Made by a program: the position numbers and the translations under genes
Source of the DNA: an uncultured Verrucomicrobiota bacterium
GTDB taxonomy: Bacteria; Verrucomicrobiota; Kiritimatiellia; CAIQIC01; Lenti-01
Assembly (NCBI GenBank): GCA_937872095.1
Contig: CALMNW010000022.1
Location: 1-64,000 of the forward strand
Direction: 5' to 3'
DNA: 64,000 bases
Shown here: positions 1 through 8,232 of the stretch, piece by piece
Numbering within the stretch: position 1 is the first letter of the stretch
How the letters are laid out: each line of letters starts with the position of its first letter
The notes under the pieces: model-generated
The model's database searches: none
What the model was told of the DNA's origin: nothing
The model's input: only the letters and a program-made list of their open reading frames with translations

Positions 1-55
1 CACAGAGACATCAAAGAGAATGCCTTGGGATTCTTTGTGATCTTTGTGGCCAACC
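1..55 (+). repeat. Intergenic repeat family A, copy 1
   Basis: A 55-nt unit that recurs identically at 150-204. It has internal symmetry: CACAGAG near the start and CTTTGTG near the end can pair. Such CACAGAG/CTTTGTG units occur between genes in many environmental bacterial genomes; function unknown. Confidence 0.85.
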
Positions 56-93
56 ATTCGGAGGAGTCCATTTCTGGGTCCCGAATCCGGTTT

Positions 94-125
94 AGCAGGA
101 AAACAGGAAACGACAGGAGAACAGG
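94..125 (+). repeat. Intergenic repeat family B, copy 1
   Basis: A 32-nt unit built from ACAGGAAA-type steps. Near-identical copies lie at 294-325 (about two differences) and, inverted, at 39027-39060 upstream of gyrB, so the family is dispersed and not only local. Confidence 0.8.
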
Positions 126-149
126 TTGGGAAAATTTTGCCGCAGAGAA

Positions 150-204
150 CACAGAGACATCAAAGAGAATGCCTTGGGATTCTTTGTGATCTTTGTGGCC
201 AACC
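150..204 (+). repeat. Intergenic repeat family A, copy 2
   Basis: Identical by eye to 1-55 over 55 nt. It is preceded by CGCAGAGAA, which extends the CACAGAG theme. It sits 24 nt after the first copy of repeat B, so the A-B pair is itself duplicated in tandem. Confidence 0.85.
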
Positions 205-293
205 TCTCTGCTTATGGATCGGATCAGCCCCCGGGTCCCGCCACAGGCGGGCAGGCAACGCCCCTTTTCTGGATCACGGATCCAAAATTTTTT

Positions 294-325
294 AGCAGGA
301 AAACAGGAAATGACAGGAAAACAGG
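294..325 (+). repeat. Intergenic repeat family B, copy 2
   Basis: A 32-nt copy of the unit at 94-125, following the second family A copy. Confidence 0.8.
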
Positions 326-389
326 ACCGGAAGGGTCCCCTTCTGAATCCTGACTCCTGAATTCTGGATGCTGCGCGCCCTGGGCGCGC

Positions 390-1208
390 TCAGAACGAGT
401 AGCTGGCGTTGACGCCGCCGAAGAGGATGTCTTTGTCGGCGTAGACGCCGCCGGCATCGACGTCGTCGCGGATATCGCCGTCGAGCAGGGTACTGAAGGA
501 GCCCTTGAGGCCGACGGAGGCCTTTTCGGTGACGGCGTAGCTGAGGGCGGCGTCGAACTGGGCGTGGGTGAAGGCGGAACCGGCGCCGGAGCCGTAGTTG
601 GTTTCGACGTAGTAGTCGCCGGCGAACCCGAGCACGGCGCCGAGACTGAGCGAGAGCTTGTCCGCCAGGTCGAAGCCGTGGCCGACGGTGAACAGGACGA
701 TCCAGTCGTCCTGGTTGTCCAGTTCGTGGCAGAACTTGACGGCGGGCGCCAAGAAGACGTCTTCGGCGGCGAGTTTGGCGTAGACCTGGTAGGAGCCGTC
801 GGCCGGGGCCTGGGACACGGTGGCGACCGTGCCGTCGTCGTTGGTGGCGACGGTGCTTCCGCTCTGCGGGTAGATGTAATAGAGGCCGCCGAAGGAAAGG
901 CCGACGGGGCCCATGGCCGGGGCGGCCCAGCTGAGGCTCAGATCCACTTCGCTCCATTCGCCGGAGGTGTTGGGCGCGGTGGAAGCGGGATTGTCGGTCA
1001 GGTCCATGTTGGCCCACAGGCTGTAGCCGAGTCCCAAGGGGCCGGCGACGTCGAGCCCGGGCTGGAAGACGGCTTCGTCGTTGTATTCCAAGCCGTTGTA
1101 GACATAGGCGGACAGGACGTCCGCATACACCAAGGCATCCGCCGCCTGCGCGAAGGTCGGCGCAACCGCAACTGCCGCGAGCATCAGCAAGGCCATCGTC
1201 TTTTTCAT
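390..1208 (-). CDS. Outer-membrane beta-barrel protein, Gcw_chp/TorF-like
   Basis: A 272-aa secreted protein. It begins with a clear signal peptide (MKKTMALLMLAAVAVAPTFA, cleavage after AQA) and continues as alternating short amphipathic strands rich in Tyr, Leu, Gly and Asp. It ends in Tyr-Ser-Phe; a terminal Phe is the usual BAM recognition signal of outer-membrane barrels. The opening of the mature part (LVYADVLSAYVYNGLEYND) resembles the putative porins grouped as Gcw_chp/TorF. The substrate is unknown. The start is supported by AAGGAG eight to nine bases upstream. It is transcribed alone, with a repeat-bearing gap on its upstream side. The barrel assignment is fairly safe; the family name is from memory. 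Confidence 0.75.
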   Translation of the reverse strand: MKKTMALLMLAAVAVAPTFAQAADALVYADVLSAYVYNGLEYNDEAVFQPGLDVAGPLGLGYSLWANMDLTDNPASTAPNTSGEWSEVDLSLSWAAPAMGPVGLSFGGLYYIYPQSGSTVATNDDGTVATVSQAPADGSYQVYAKLAAEDVFLAPAVKFCHELDNQDDWIVLFTVGHGFDLADKLSLSLGAVLGFAGDYYVETNYGSGAGSAFTHAQFDAALSYAVTEKASVGLKGSFSTLLDGDIRDDVDAGGVYADKDILFGGVNASYSF

Positions 1209-1313
1209 GCAGGGAACTCCTTTGGATGGTGGAATGGATCGGACCGGTACGGGGAATACTGTCGGCCTTCCGCGGGCGGGTTGTCAACGGTTTTGCGGCC
1301 GAAATCCGTTCCA

Positions 1314-1399
1314 TCCTACTCGTAATCGTAATCGTAATCCGGCTGATCGGGGAAAGACGGGAGGCGGGAGCAAAATCAAGATTACGATTAAGAGTAGGA
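1314..1399. repeat. Imperfect inverted repeat of GATTACGATTA type
   Basis: The left arm 1314-1333 and right arm 1380-1399 are reverse complements at 19 of 20 positions, around a 46-nt GC-rich centre. Both arms are short GTAATC/GATTAC iterations, and further GATTAGGATTAAG follows to about 1417. It lies between the outer-membrane gene and the GNAT gene and could form a long hairpin or be a small mobile repeat. Confidence 0.75.
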
Positions 1400-1494
1400 T
1401 TGCGATTAGGATTAAGGGGGGTGGAGCGGATGTGGCGCACCCTGGGCGCGCCTTGGGCTTGAGTTCGGGCGGGGATCGTGGGAGACTGTCGGCC

Positions 1495-2016
1495 GTGAGT
1501 TTGCCCAAAACCAACTCGGCCGCAGCGGCATGCGCGGCGCGGCGGGTCGCCGCGCGCGAGGAAGGCGAGGCCGTCTCGGCCTTTTTGCTGCAGCCCGATC
1601 TTTTCGGCACGCCGCTGACGCCGGGCGAACGGGAAGAATTCAGCACCCGCCCCGCCGCCTCCGTCGGCCACGCGGACGACGCCTATTGGTTCGTGCGGGA
1701 CGCCGCAGGCGCGATTTGCGCGGTAATCGGCGTCCGCATGAACGTGGAACGGACGGGAATCTACGAAGTGAGCGCCCTGGCGATCCAGGCCGCCAGCCGC
1801 CGGCGCGGGCTGGGCCGCCGCCTGCTGGAGCTGGCGCTGGATTTCGTGGCGGAAGCCGACGGCCGCGGGCTGCTGTTCGAGACGTCTTCGGATCCGTCCT
1901 ACGCCCCGATGCACAAGCTGCTGGGCAATCTGAAGTTCAAGCAGGTGGGGCGGTTCCCCGATTTCTACTATCCGGGAGAAGACACGCTCTGGTATTATCG
2001 GGCGATTGAACGGTAA
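1495..2016 (+). CDS. GNAT-family N-acetyltransferase
   Basis: A 173-aa protein from a GTG start chosen because GGGAG lies ten bases upstream and the longer frame runs back through repeat sequence. The acetyl-CoA-binding signature of GNAT enzymes is visible as ALAIQAASRRRGLGRRLLEL (strand 4, then the RxxGxG loop and helix 3), followed by a beta-5 segment (GLLFETSSD) and a C-terminal MHKLLGNLKFKQVGRFPDFY region typical of small-molecule or peptide acetyltransferases. The acceptor cannot be told. It ends 19 bp before the sensor gene and is probably the first gene of that operon, so a role in the same stress response is possible but not shown. Confidence 0.75.
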   Translation: MSLPKTNSAAAACAARRVAAREEGEAVSAFLLQPDLFGTPLTPGEREEFSTRPAASVGHADDAYWFVRDAAGAICAVIGVRMNVERTGIYEVSALAIQAASRRRGLGRRLLELALDFVAEADGRGLLFETSSDPSYAPMHKLLGNLKFKQVGRFPDFYYPGEDTLWYYRAIER

Positions 2017-2035
2017 CCCCACCCCGAGAAACCCG

Positions 2036-5005
2036 ATGGCCCATCCCCGCCCCATCCTCCCCGTCCTGCTGGCCGCGACGATCCTGCTGGGCGGCGCGCT
2101 GGTCGTGCAGCGCGACCGCATCCCCGAATCCTTTTCGCTCTCCAGCACGGTGCCGTTCGAGAATCTCTCCAAGGCGGCGCGCGGCGCGGACGGCTCGTTC
2201 GCGGTGGTGTTCGACTCCAACAAGCGCATCGCCCGCGTGGGGCCCGGCGGCGAGCTGATCTATCTGATTCCGGCCCGCAACGATCCCGAAAAGGGCTTTT
2301 TTTTCGCCAACGAAATCGCGTTCGATCCCGCCGGCCGCCTGTACGTGGCGAGCACCTACATCGACACGGGCACGCTGACGGTCAACCGCGAGGCCGTGGT
2401 GCGGTTTTCGCCGGAAGGCCGGCCCGAGGCGGTCCTCTACTCGCTCGAACACGACCCCGACCAGTACACGGACAACATCGGGACGATCCGTTCCCTGCAA
2501 TGGACGCCGGACGGCCTGCGGTTCTGCCTGGTGCGCGCGGACGGCATCCACGCCGTGCGGGTCGATCCCGCCGGCCTCCAACCGGCCGAGGAGATCGTCA
2601 CGCCCCTCGCCCGCGAGGACGACAACGTGATCTACGCGACGGTGGCGGCCGACGGCCGCGAGCTGGCGTATTCGACCGCGGCCACGGAAATCTTCGCGGC
2701 CAAGCCCGGCGAGACCCCCGCCAAGCGCTACGACGGGCGCGACCTGCCGGACGAGGTCATGTCGATCCCCTCGGACCTGCACTATCTGGGCGATGCGCTG
2801 ACGTTCTCCGACCTGGGCCGCGACGCCATCGTGAAGCTGACGGGCACCGACGCCGCGGAACCGCTGTTCGACAAGGCGATCGCCCAGGCGCACGGCTACG
2901 CCGACGATTTCTACGAGTGCAAGAGCTTCCAGATCGGCGCGGAGGACCTGGTGCTGCCGAACAACGGCAAGGTGGTGCATTTCCGGACCGCCGCGCCCGC
3001 CGCCATCCAGACCCTCGACCGCGCGCAGGGCAACGCCGCGCTCTGGGCCAAGCGCGCCGCGATTTGGCTGCAGCTGGCCCTGTTCGCCGGGCTGGTCCTC
3101 GCGCTGGCGATCCTGGCCATCCGGCACGCGTCGCCGGCGGGCCGCCGCCTGGCGCAGCAGGTCGCACTGGTGGCCCTCATGATCGGCACCGCCGTGGGCA
3201 TCACGACCTACATGATCTTCAACAACATGAACCGGCGCCTGGAAGAAGAAGCCCGCAACAACCTGCGGGGCTATCTGGCGGTCGGGCAAATCGTGGTGGA
3301 CGCCGACGCGGTGGACCGCATCCAGCACGTGAAGCACTACATGAACGCGGACTACCAGGCCGTGCTGAAGGAACTGTGCCAGACGATCACCCGCAACGGG
3401 GCCATCGACCCGAGCACCTATTCGGGCGTCTACAAGGTCTTCGGCGACAAGCTGTCGGCGCTGGCCTACCACGACGGCCTGCGGGGCATCTTCTATCCCT
3501 ACGACTACCAGTACGGCAAATCCATCTACGCCAAGGTGGCCGAAACCGGCGAGCCCTACGTCGGCGAAATCGTGGACATCTACGGCGTCTGGCTCAACGG
3601 CGTGGTGCCGCTGGTGAATTCCAACGGGACCACGGTCGGCCTGCTGGAAGTGGGCGTGGACCAGTCCGCCCAGCGCGAGGCCAACCGCGCCCTCTTCAAG
3701 AGCGCGCTGATGGACCTGGCCATGGTCCTGTTCGTGCTGCTGTTCGTCTTCTTCGAAATCGGCTTCTTCAGCTCCCACGTGATGGACCGGGCCGACCGGG
3801 GCGACGCCGCGGCCGGCCAGCGCTACGACGAAGGCGCGCTGCGGTTCACCTCGTTCCTGGCCATCGCGGGCGTGTTCCTCTCGGCCTCGTTCCTGCCGCT
3901 GTACAGCAAATCGCTGGCCCCGGCGCTCGGCCGCGTGCCGTTCGACGTGGTCGTCGGCTTCCCGATGGTGATCGAGACGCTGTGCGGGGCCGTGGTCGCG
4001 CTGCTGTACGGCCACGTCCGCTTCCGGGCGGGGCTCAAGACGGACGTCGTCCTGGGCTGCCTGGCGATCATGGGGGGCATGGCGGCCACGGCGCTGTCGG
4101 ACACGTTCGCGCGGCTAATCGCGGGCCGCGTGCTGGTGGGCATGGGCATGGGGCTGCTGATGATCGCCTTCCGCACGTATTTCCTGATCGAACCGGACGA
4201 AGGCCGGAAGGAATCCGGCATCATCGCGCTGACGGCCGGGGTCATCGCGGGCATCAACGTCGGATCGGTTTCGGGCGGCATGCTGGCGGCGCGGATCGGC
4301 ATGAAGCCGACGTTCTGGATCCAGGCGGCGCTGATGGCGCTGGCGGCCGCCGCCGCGCTGGCGCTCGTCCGGCCCCGCCTGCGGCCGCCGGCGAACGGCC
4401 GGGCCGCGGGCGCGCCGACGCCCTGGGGATTCCTGGGCGACCGGGCGGTGTGGAGCTTCTTCCTGTTCGTCTTCCTGCCGGTGACCGCGTGCGGCCTGTT
4501 CCTGGGCTTCCTGTTCCCGCTGTTCGCCGCGGAACAAGGCTGTTCGATCAACGAAATCGGCCTGGCCTTCATGCTGTTCGGCGCGGCCAGCGTCTATCTG
4601 GGGCCGGCGCTGACCCGGCTGACCACGGCGCTGTTCGGCGCGCGGCGGTCCATGCCCGTCGGCGCACTGACCATGACGGCCGCCCTGCTGCTGTTCGCCG
4701 CGTTCCAGACGCTCGCGGCCGCATACGCCACCATCATCCTCTTCGGCCTGACGGAAAGCCTGGTCTTCAACCAAGGCATGTCCTACTACTCCTCGCTGCC
4801 GAGCGTCCGCCGGTTCGGGGCGGACAAGGCCATGGGGGTCTACAACGTCTTCGAGTCGGCCGGCGAAGCGCTGGGGCCGATGGCCTTCGGCCTGGCCGCC
4901 AGCCTGAGCCTAGGGCTCGGCATCGCGGCCATCGCCGCCGCGCTCGGAACCGGCGCCGCGATTTTCTGGGCCCTGGGCCCGCGCAACGGGGGAAGCCGCC
5001 CGTGA
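2036..5005 (+). CDS. Membrane sensor: propeller-like and Cache-like domains joined to an MFS-like domain
   Basis: A 989-aa multi-domain membrane protein. One membrane helix (8-25) leads into an extracytoplasmic region (about 40-325) with strand repeats such as FDPAGRLYVAS and WTPDGLRFCLVR, resembling SMP-30/NHL beta-propellers. Two helices follow (about 340-362 and 373-395), then a second extracytoplasmic segment (396-548) that looks like a single Cache sensor (YHDGLRGIFYPYDYQYG, then GEPYVGEIVDIYGVWLNG). After a helix at 553-577, residues 600-985 form a 12-helix MFS-like domain with the LIAGRVLVGMGMG motif. Its TGA overlaps the GTG of the phosphatase gene, so the product is likely the input sensor of that relay. 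The ligand is unknown. ATG 2036 was preferred over an upstream TTG. Confidence 0.7.
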   Translation: MAHPRPILPVLLAATILLGGALVVQRDRIPESFSLSSTVPFENLSKAARGADGSFAVVFDSNKRIARVGPGGELIYLIPARNDPEKGFFFANEIAFDPAGRLYVASTYIDTGTLTVNREAVVRFSPEGRPEAVLYSLEHDPDQYTDNIGTIRSLQWTPDGLRFCLVRADGIHAVRVDPAGLQPAEEIVTPLAREDDNVIYATVAADGRELAYSTAATEIFAAKPGETPAKRYDGRDLPDEVMSIPSDLHYLGDALTFSDLGRDAIVKLTGTDAAEPLFDKAIAQAHGYADDFYECKSFQIGAEDLVLPNNGKVVHFRTAAPAAIQTLDRAQGNAALWAKRAAIWLQLALFAGLVLALAILAIRHASPAGRRLAQQVALVALMIGTAVGITTYMIFNNMNRRLEEEARNNLRGYLAVGQIVVDADAVDRIQHVKHYMNADYQAVLKELCQTITRNGAIDPSTYSGVYKVFGDKLSALAYHDGLRGIFYPYDYQYGKSIYAKVAETGEPYVGEIVDIYGVWLNGVVPLVNSNGTTVGLLEVGVDQSAQREANRALFKSALMDLAMVLFVLLFVFFEIGFFSSHVMDRADRGDAAAGQRYDEGALRFTSFLAIAGVFLSASFLPLYSKSLAPALGRVPFDVVVGFPMVIETLCGAVVALLYGHVRFRAGLKTDVVLGCLAIMGGMAATALSDTFARLIAGRVLVGMGMGLLMIAFRTYFLIEPDEGRKESGIIALTAGVIAGINVGSVSGGMLAARIGMKPTFWIQAALMALAAAAALALVRPRLRPPANGRAAGAPTPWGFLGDRAVWSFFLFVFLPVTACGLFLGFLFPLFAAEQGCSINEIGLAFMLFGAASVYLGPALTRLTTALFGARRSMPVGALTMTAALLLFAAFQTLAAAYATIILFGLTESLVFNQGMSYYSSLPSVRRFGADKAMGVYNVFESAGEALGPMAFGLAASLSLGLGIAAIAAALGTGAAIFWALGPRNGGSRP

Positions 5006-6615
5006 AGCTGCTGACCTGGTATCGGCGGCAACCCGTCCGGCGCAAGATCTTCATCCCGTTTTTCGCCATCACCCTGTTTTCGTCCACCATCTTCACCGTC
5101 TACGGTTTCATCCAGAACGTTCGGGCCATCGAGAACGAGATCGACAAGCGCCTGCTGATCGCCGCGCTGACGATGCCGCAACTGCTGCCGCCGGACTACT
5201 TCGACCGCGTCCAGACCCCCGACAGCATCACCGAGGAGGAGCACTGGAACAACACGCGGCGGCTGGAGATTTTCCTGAGCAACGTCGGCGGCACCTACCT
5301 CTACGCGCTGCACCAGGTGAGCAACCGCTATTATTTCGTGGCCTCGGCCGCGCTGGATACGCCCTACTGGACGGAATACGAAAAGCCGGCGCCCAACATC
5401 TACGAGGTCCAGAAGACCTGGGAGCCGAACATCTCGACCACGCCCGATCCGGATTACGGGCTGCTGCGGTCCGTCGTCATGGGCCACAAGGATGCCGCCG
5501 GCCGGCGCTTCATCATCGGCGCGGACATCCACGCCTACGAAGTGGAGGCGCTCAAGCGGCGCGCGTTCCTGAACTTCTTCCTGATGGGCTTCGCCAGCTT
5601 TCTCCTCGCCGTCATCTTCAGCTACGCGGCCAGCTGCTCGATCACCCGGCCCTTGAACCGCCTGTCGACCTTCACCCGCCGGCTCGTGGAAGGCGGGTTC
5701 TCCGCCGACATCCGCCTGGACGCCGCGATGTTCCCCGACGGCAACCAAACCCGGGCCGAAACCGCCATCCTCGCCTACGACTTCGACCAGATGCAGGCCA
5801 ACCTGGCGGAGCACATCGAGCAGCTCAAGCTGACGCAGTCGGCCCGCGAGCGCGCCGAAAGCGAGCTGCGCATCGCCGGGCAGATCCAGGAAACCTTCCT
5901 GCCCGGCCCGTTCACGCCGGCGGAGTTCGGCGGCCGCGTCCAGCTGCAGGCGGCCATGAAGACCGCCAAGCAGGCCGGCGGCGACCTGTTCGACTACTTC
6001 GCGCTCGACGACGCGCACCTGTTCTTCGCCATCGGCGACGTCTCCGGCAAGGGCATGCCGGCGGCCATGTTCATGTCGGCCGTCGTCGTGCTGCTGCGTT
6101 CCGCCGCCAAGCAATGGCGCGACCCGGCGGAAATCCTGCGGCGGGTGAACGACGACCTCGCCATCCGCAACGAAAGCTGCACGTTCGTGACGCTGTTCGT
6201 CGGCATCCTCGACGTCCGCACGGGCGAGATCGTCTTCGCCAACGGCGGCCACAATCCCCCGCGCCTCCGGTCCGCCGCCGGCGCCGTCGCCGCCGTGCCG
6301 ACGAAAACCAACATGGTCGTGGGCGCGATGGAGGGGCAGACGTTCGTCCGCGAAACGCTGGCCCTGCGGCCCGGCGACGTGCTGGCCCTCTACACGGACG
6401 GCGTCACCGAGGCGTTCAACGAAGCCGACCAGCTCTACGGCGAAGCCCGCCTGGACCGCTGCCTCGGCGCGCTGCCGGCGGAGGCGACCGCCGCGGAAAT
6501 CCTCCGGGGCGTCGTCGCCGACGTCGCCGCCTTCGCCGGCGCGCGGGAACAGTCCGACGACATCACGATGCTGGTGCTGCGCTGCTGCGAGCCCGCCGGC
6601 GCGAAAACGACTTGA
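5002..6615 (+). CDS. SpoIIE/RsbU-type PP2C serine phosphatase with HAMP domain
   Basis: A 537-aa protein that should dephosphorylate a STAS-domain antagonist. A helix at 16-36, an extracytoplasmic segment to about 188, a second helix (190-210) and a HAMP linker (to about 275) precede the PP2C domain (300-528). The metal-binding motifs are intact: GGDLFD, GDVSGKGMPAA, NGGHNPP, YTDGVTEA and QSDDITML. The GTG start overlaps the previous stop (GTGA) and has GGGGGAAG six bases upstream. The STAS and kinase genes follow directly, so the order sensor, phosphatase, antagonist, kinase is a canonical partner-switching module. The extracytoplasmic segment may add a second sensory input. Confidence 0.9.
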   Translation: MKLLTWYRRQPVRRKIFIPFFAITLFSSTIFTVYGFIQNVRAIENEIDKRLLIAALTMPQLLPPDYFDRVQTPDSITEEEHWNNTRRLEIFLSNVGGTYLYALHQVSNRYYFVASAALDTPYWTEYEKPAPNIYEVQKTWEPNISTTPDPDYGLLRSVVMGHKDAAGRRFIIGADIHAYEVEALKRRAFLNFFLMGFASFLLAVIFSYAASCSITRPLNRLSTFTRRLVEGGFSADIRLDAAMFPDGNQTRAETAILAYDFDQMQANLAEHIEQLKLTQSARERAESELRIAGQIQETFLPGPFTPAEFGGRVQLQAAMKTAKQAGGDLFDYFALDDAHLFFAIGDVSGKGMPAAMFMSAVVVLLRSAAKQWRDPAEILRRVNDDLAIRNESCTFVTLFVGILDVRTGEIVFANGGHNPPRLRSAAGAVAAVPTKTNMVVGAMEGQTFVRETLALRPGDVLALYTDGVTEAFNEADQLYGEARLDRCLGALPAEATAAEILRGVVADVAAFAGAREQSDDITMLVLRCCEPAGAKTT

Positions 6616-6678
6616 TGGAGCTTCGACCGATGCGGCAGGATGACGGACGCAGACCATTCCCCAGAAAGGCGGCAGACC

Positions 6679-7014
6679 ATGCAACTCACCGTTGACAAGC
6701 AACCCCAGGCGACAATCGTGGCGGCCAGCGGCAAGCTGGACGCCGCCGGCGCGCCCGAACTCGAAACCCGCTGCAAGGCGCTGATCCAGGAAGGGTCCAA
6801 CCGCCTGCTGCTGGACTTCGCGCAGGTGGAGTACGTCAGCAGCGCCGGCTTGCGCAGCCTGCTCGTGCTGGCCAAGGCGGTGAAGTCCGCCGGCGGCGGA
6901 CTGGCGCTGTGCGGCCTGGTGCCGACCGTGCGCGACGTCATGACGATTTCCGGCTTCGACAACATTCTGCCGCTGGCCGCCGACCGCGCCGCCGCGCTGG
7001 AACTGCTGAAATAG
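6679..7014 (+). CDS. STAS-domain anti-anti-sigma factor (RsbV/SpoIIAA type)
   Basis: A 111-aa single STAS domain. The phosphorylation loop reads DFAQVEYVSSAGLRSLL, with the conserved Ser next to AGLR; the flanking strands and helices have the family's usual length. When dephosphorylated by the upstream PP2C enzyme it should bind the kinase encoded downstream and release that kinase's target. Start ATG 6679 follows AGAAAGG. It sits 63 bp after the phosphatase gene and 19 bp before the kinase gene. Confidence 0.92.
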   Translation: MQLTVDKQPQATIVAASGKLDAAGAPELETRCKALIQEGSNRLLLDFAQVEYVSSAGLRSLLVLAKAVKSAGGGLALCGLVPTVRDVMTISGFDNILPLAADRAAALELLK

Positions 7015-7033
7015 CGCCCGGCCGGATCCGCCC

Positions 7034-7441
7034 ATGCTCGCGTGGTCCATGACCAACGATTCCGCCGACCTGGCGCGGGTGCTGGACGAGGTCGATGAAC
7101 GCCTCGCTCCGCTGCCGCTCTCGCCCAAGCGGAAGTACGCGGTCCGCCTCGCCCTGGACGAACTGCTTTCCAACGTCATCCACCACGCCTACGACGATGC
7201 CGCCGTGCACCGGATCGACCTCCAGCTCGAGCCGGGCGAGCCGTTCTTCCTGACGATCGCAGACGACGGCAAGCCGTTCGATCCCACCGCCGACGCGCCC
7301 CCGCCCGTCCTCGACGGCCCCGTGGAAGACCGGCCCATCGGGGGGCTGGGGCTGCACCTCCTGGCGCAAATGGGCATGCGGCTCTCCTATCGGCGCGAGG
7401 CCGGCCGCAACCTCGTGCGCGTGGATTTCCCGGAGGCCTAG
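7034..7441 (+). CDS. Anti-sigma-type serine kinase (RsbW/SpoIIAB, HATPase_c)
   Basis: A 135-aa GHKL ATPase. The N box (LALDELLSNVIHHAY), G1 box (ADDGKPFDP) and G2 box (GGLGLHLLAQMG) are all present, as in RsbW-like kinases that phosphorylate a STAS antagonist and sequester a sigma factor or other target. It lacks any membrane or receiver domain. Three bases separate its stop from the acetolactate decarboxylase gene. No sigma-B-like sigma factor is adjacent, so the held target is unknown. Confidence 0.9.
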   Translation: MLAWSMTNDSADLARVLDEVDERLAPLPLSPKRKYAVRLALDELLSNVIHHAYDDAAVHRIDLQLEPGEPFFLTIADDGKPFDPTADAPPPVLDGPVEDRPIGGLGLHLLAQMGMRLSYRREAGRNLVRVDFPEA

Positions 7442-7443
7442 CC

Positions 7444-8145
7444 GTGTCGTCCATGTTGTACATGAGCAGCCCGATCAACGCCCTGCTGGAAGGGTTCTAC
7501 CGCGACGACGTCACGATCGCCACGCTGCGCGAAAAAGGCGATTTCGGCATCGGCACGTTCAACAACCTCGACGGCGAAATGATCGCGCTGGGCGGCCGCT
7601 TCTTCCAGCTCGACCTCGACGGCAACGCCCGCCTGGTCGGCGACGAGATGAAAACCCCCTTCTCCACCGTGTGCCGGTTCCAGCCGACGCTGACGGAAAC
7701 CATCTCCGGCCCGCTTTCCTGGGAAGCCTTCTCCGCGCAGCTGAAGACGATCCTGCCGTCGGACAACATGTTCACCGCCCTCCACATGGAAGGCCGGTTC
7801 CGTTCGGTCGTCACCCGGTCCGTGCCTCGCACCGAAAACTACCGGCCCCTCTCCGAAGCGACGGACCACCAGAAGCTGCGCCGGTTCGAAAACGTGGACG
7901 GCCATTTGGTGGGTTTCTACACGCCACCCTTCGTCCCCTCCGTCAACGTGCCCGGCTACCACTTCCATTTCATCGACAAGGATTTCACCGCCGGCGGGCA
8001 TCTGCTGAATTGCGAGCCGGAGCATCTGGACGCCCGGCTGCAGGTGTTCTTCAGCATGGAACTGACGCTGCCCAAGACCCTCGACTACCTGACGGCCTCC
8101 TTCACGCGCGACGCGAAGAAGGATCTCGACAAGGCGGAACGATAG
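7444..8145 (+). CDS. budA: Alpha-acetolactate decarboxylase
   Basis: A 233-aa cytoplasmic enzyme that converts 2-acetolactate to acetoin and CO2 and so diverts pyruvate to neutral products. Family landmarks are plain: INALLEGFYRDDVTIATL, GDFGIGTFNNLDGEMIALGG, and the zinc-ligand segment GYHFHFIDKDFTAGGHLL. The GTG at 7444 has GGAGG seven bases upstream, which favours it over ATG 7453, although many homologues begin near that residue. It is coupled to the kinase gene, an odd neighbour for a metabolic enzyme. No acetolactate synthase gene is in the window. REP-like hairpins start 12 bp after its stop. Confidence 0.93.
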   Translation: MSSMLYMSSPINALLEGFYRDDVTIATLREKGDFGIGTFNNLDGEMIALGGRFFQLDLDGNARLVGDEMKTPFSTVCRFQPTLTETISGPLSWEAFSAQLKTILPSDNMFTALHMEGRFRSVVTRSVPRTENYRPLSEATDHQKLRRFENVDGHLVGFYTPPFVPSVNVPGYHFHFIDKDFTAGGHLLNCEPEHLDARLQVFFSMELTLPKTLDYLTASFTRDAKKDLDKAER

Positions 8146-8157
8146 AACGGCCCTCTC

Positions 8158-8212
8158 TTTGGAGCCCCCGACGACCCCGTCGGGGGTTGGCTGTTTCCGG
8201 CTCCAAACAGCC
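8158..8212. repeat. REP-like hairpin units left of the RAYT gene
   Basis: An inverted unit at 8158-8186 (TTTGGAG, then a hairpin with arms CCCCCGACG and CGTCGGGGG) is followed by a degenerate direct unit that keeps the tail GGCTCCAAACAGCC at 8199-8212. TTTGGAG and CTCCAAA are reverse complements, so the two units are head-to-head copies of one element. Confidence 0.8.
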
Positions 8213-8232
8213 GAGGGAATCAACCTCCCCCA

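Larger units (their letters stand above)
1..389. other. Gene-free left edge made of interspersed repeats
   Basis: No convincing gene is seen in this stretch. It is built from two alternating repeat types, listed separately: a 55-nt unit (1-55 and 150-204) and a 32-nt unit (94-125 and 294-325). Short open frames that cross it have repeat-derived, low-complexity translations. A short GC-rich hairpin (arms 373-380 and 382-389) abuts the stop codon of the minus-strand gene that follows and may help to end its transcript, although no T-run follows it. Confidence 0.7.

Noticed and set aside
4840..7179. A 779-codon minus-strand frame across the phosphatase and STAS genes
   Set aside because: Antisense shadow of PP2C and STAS genes with complete motifs.
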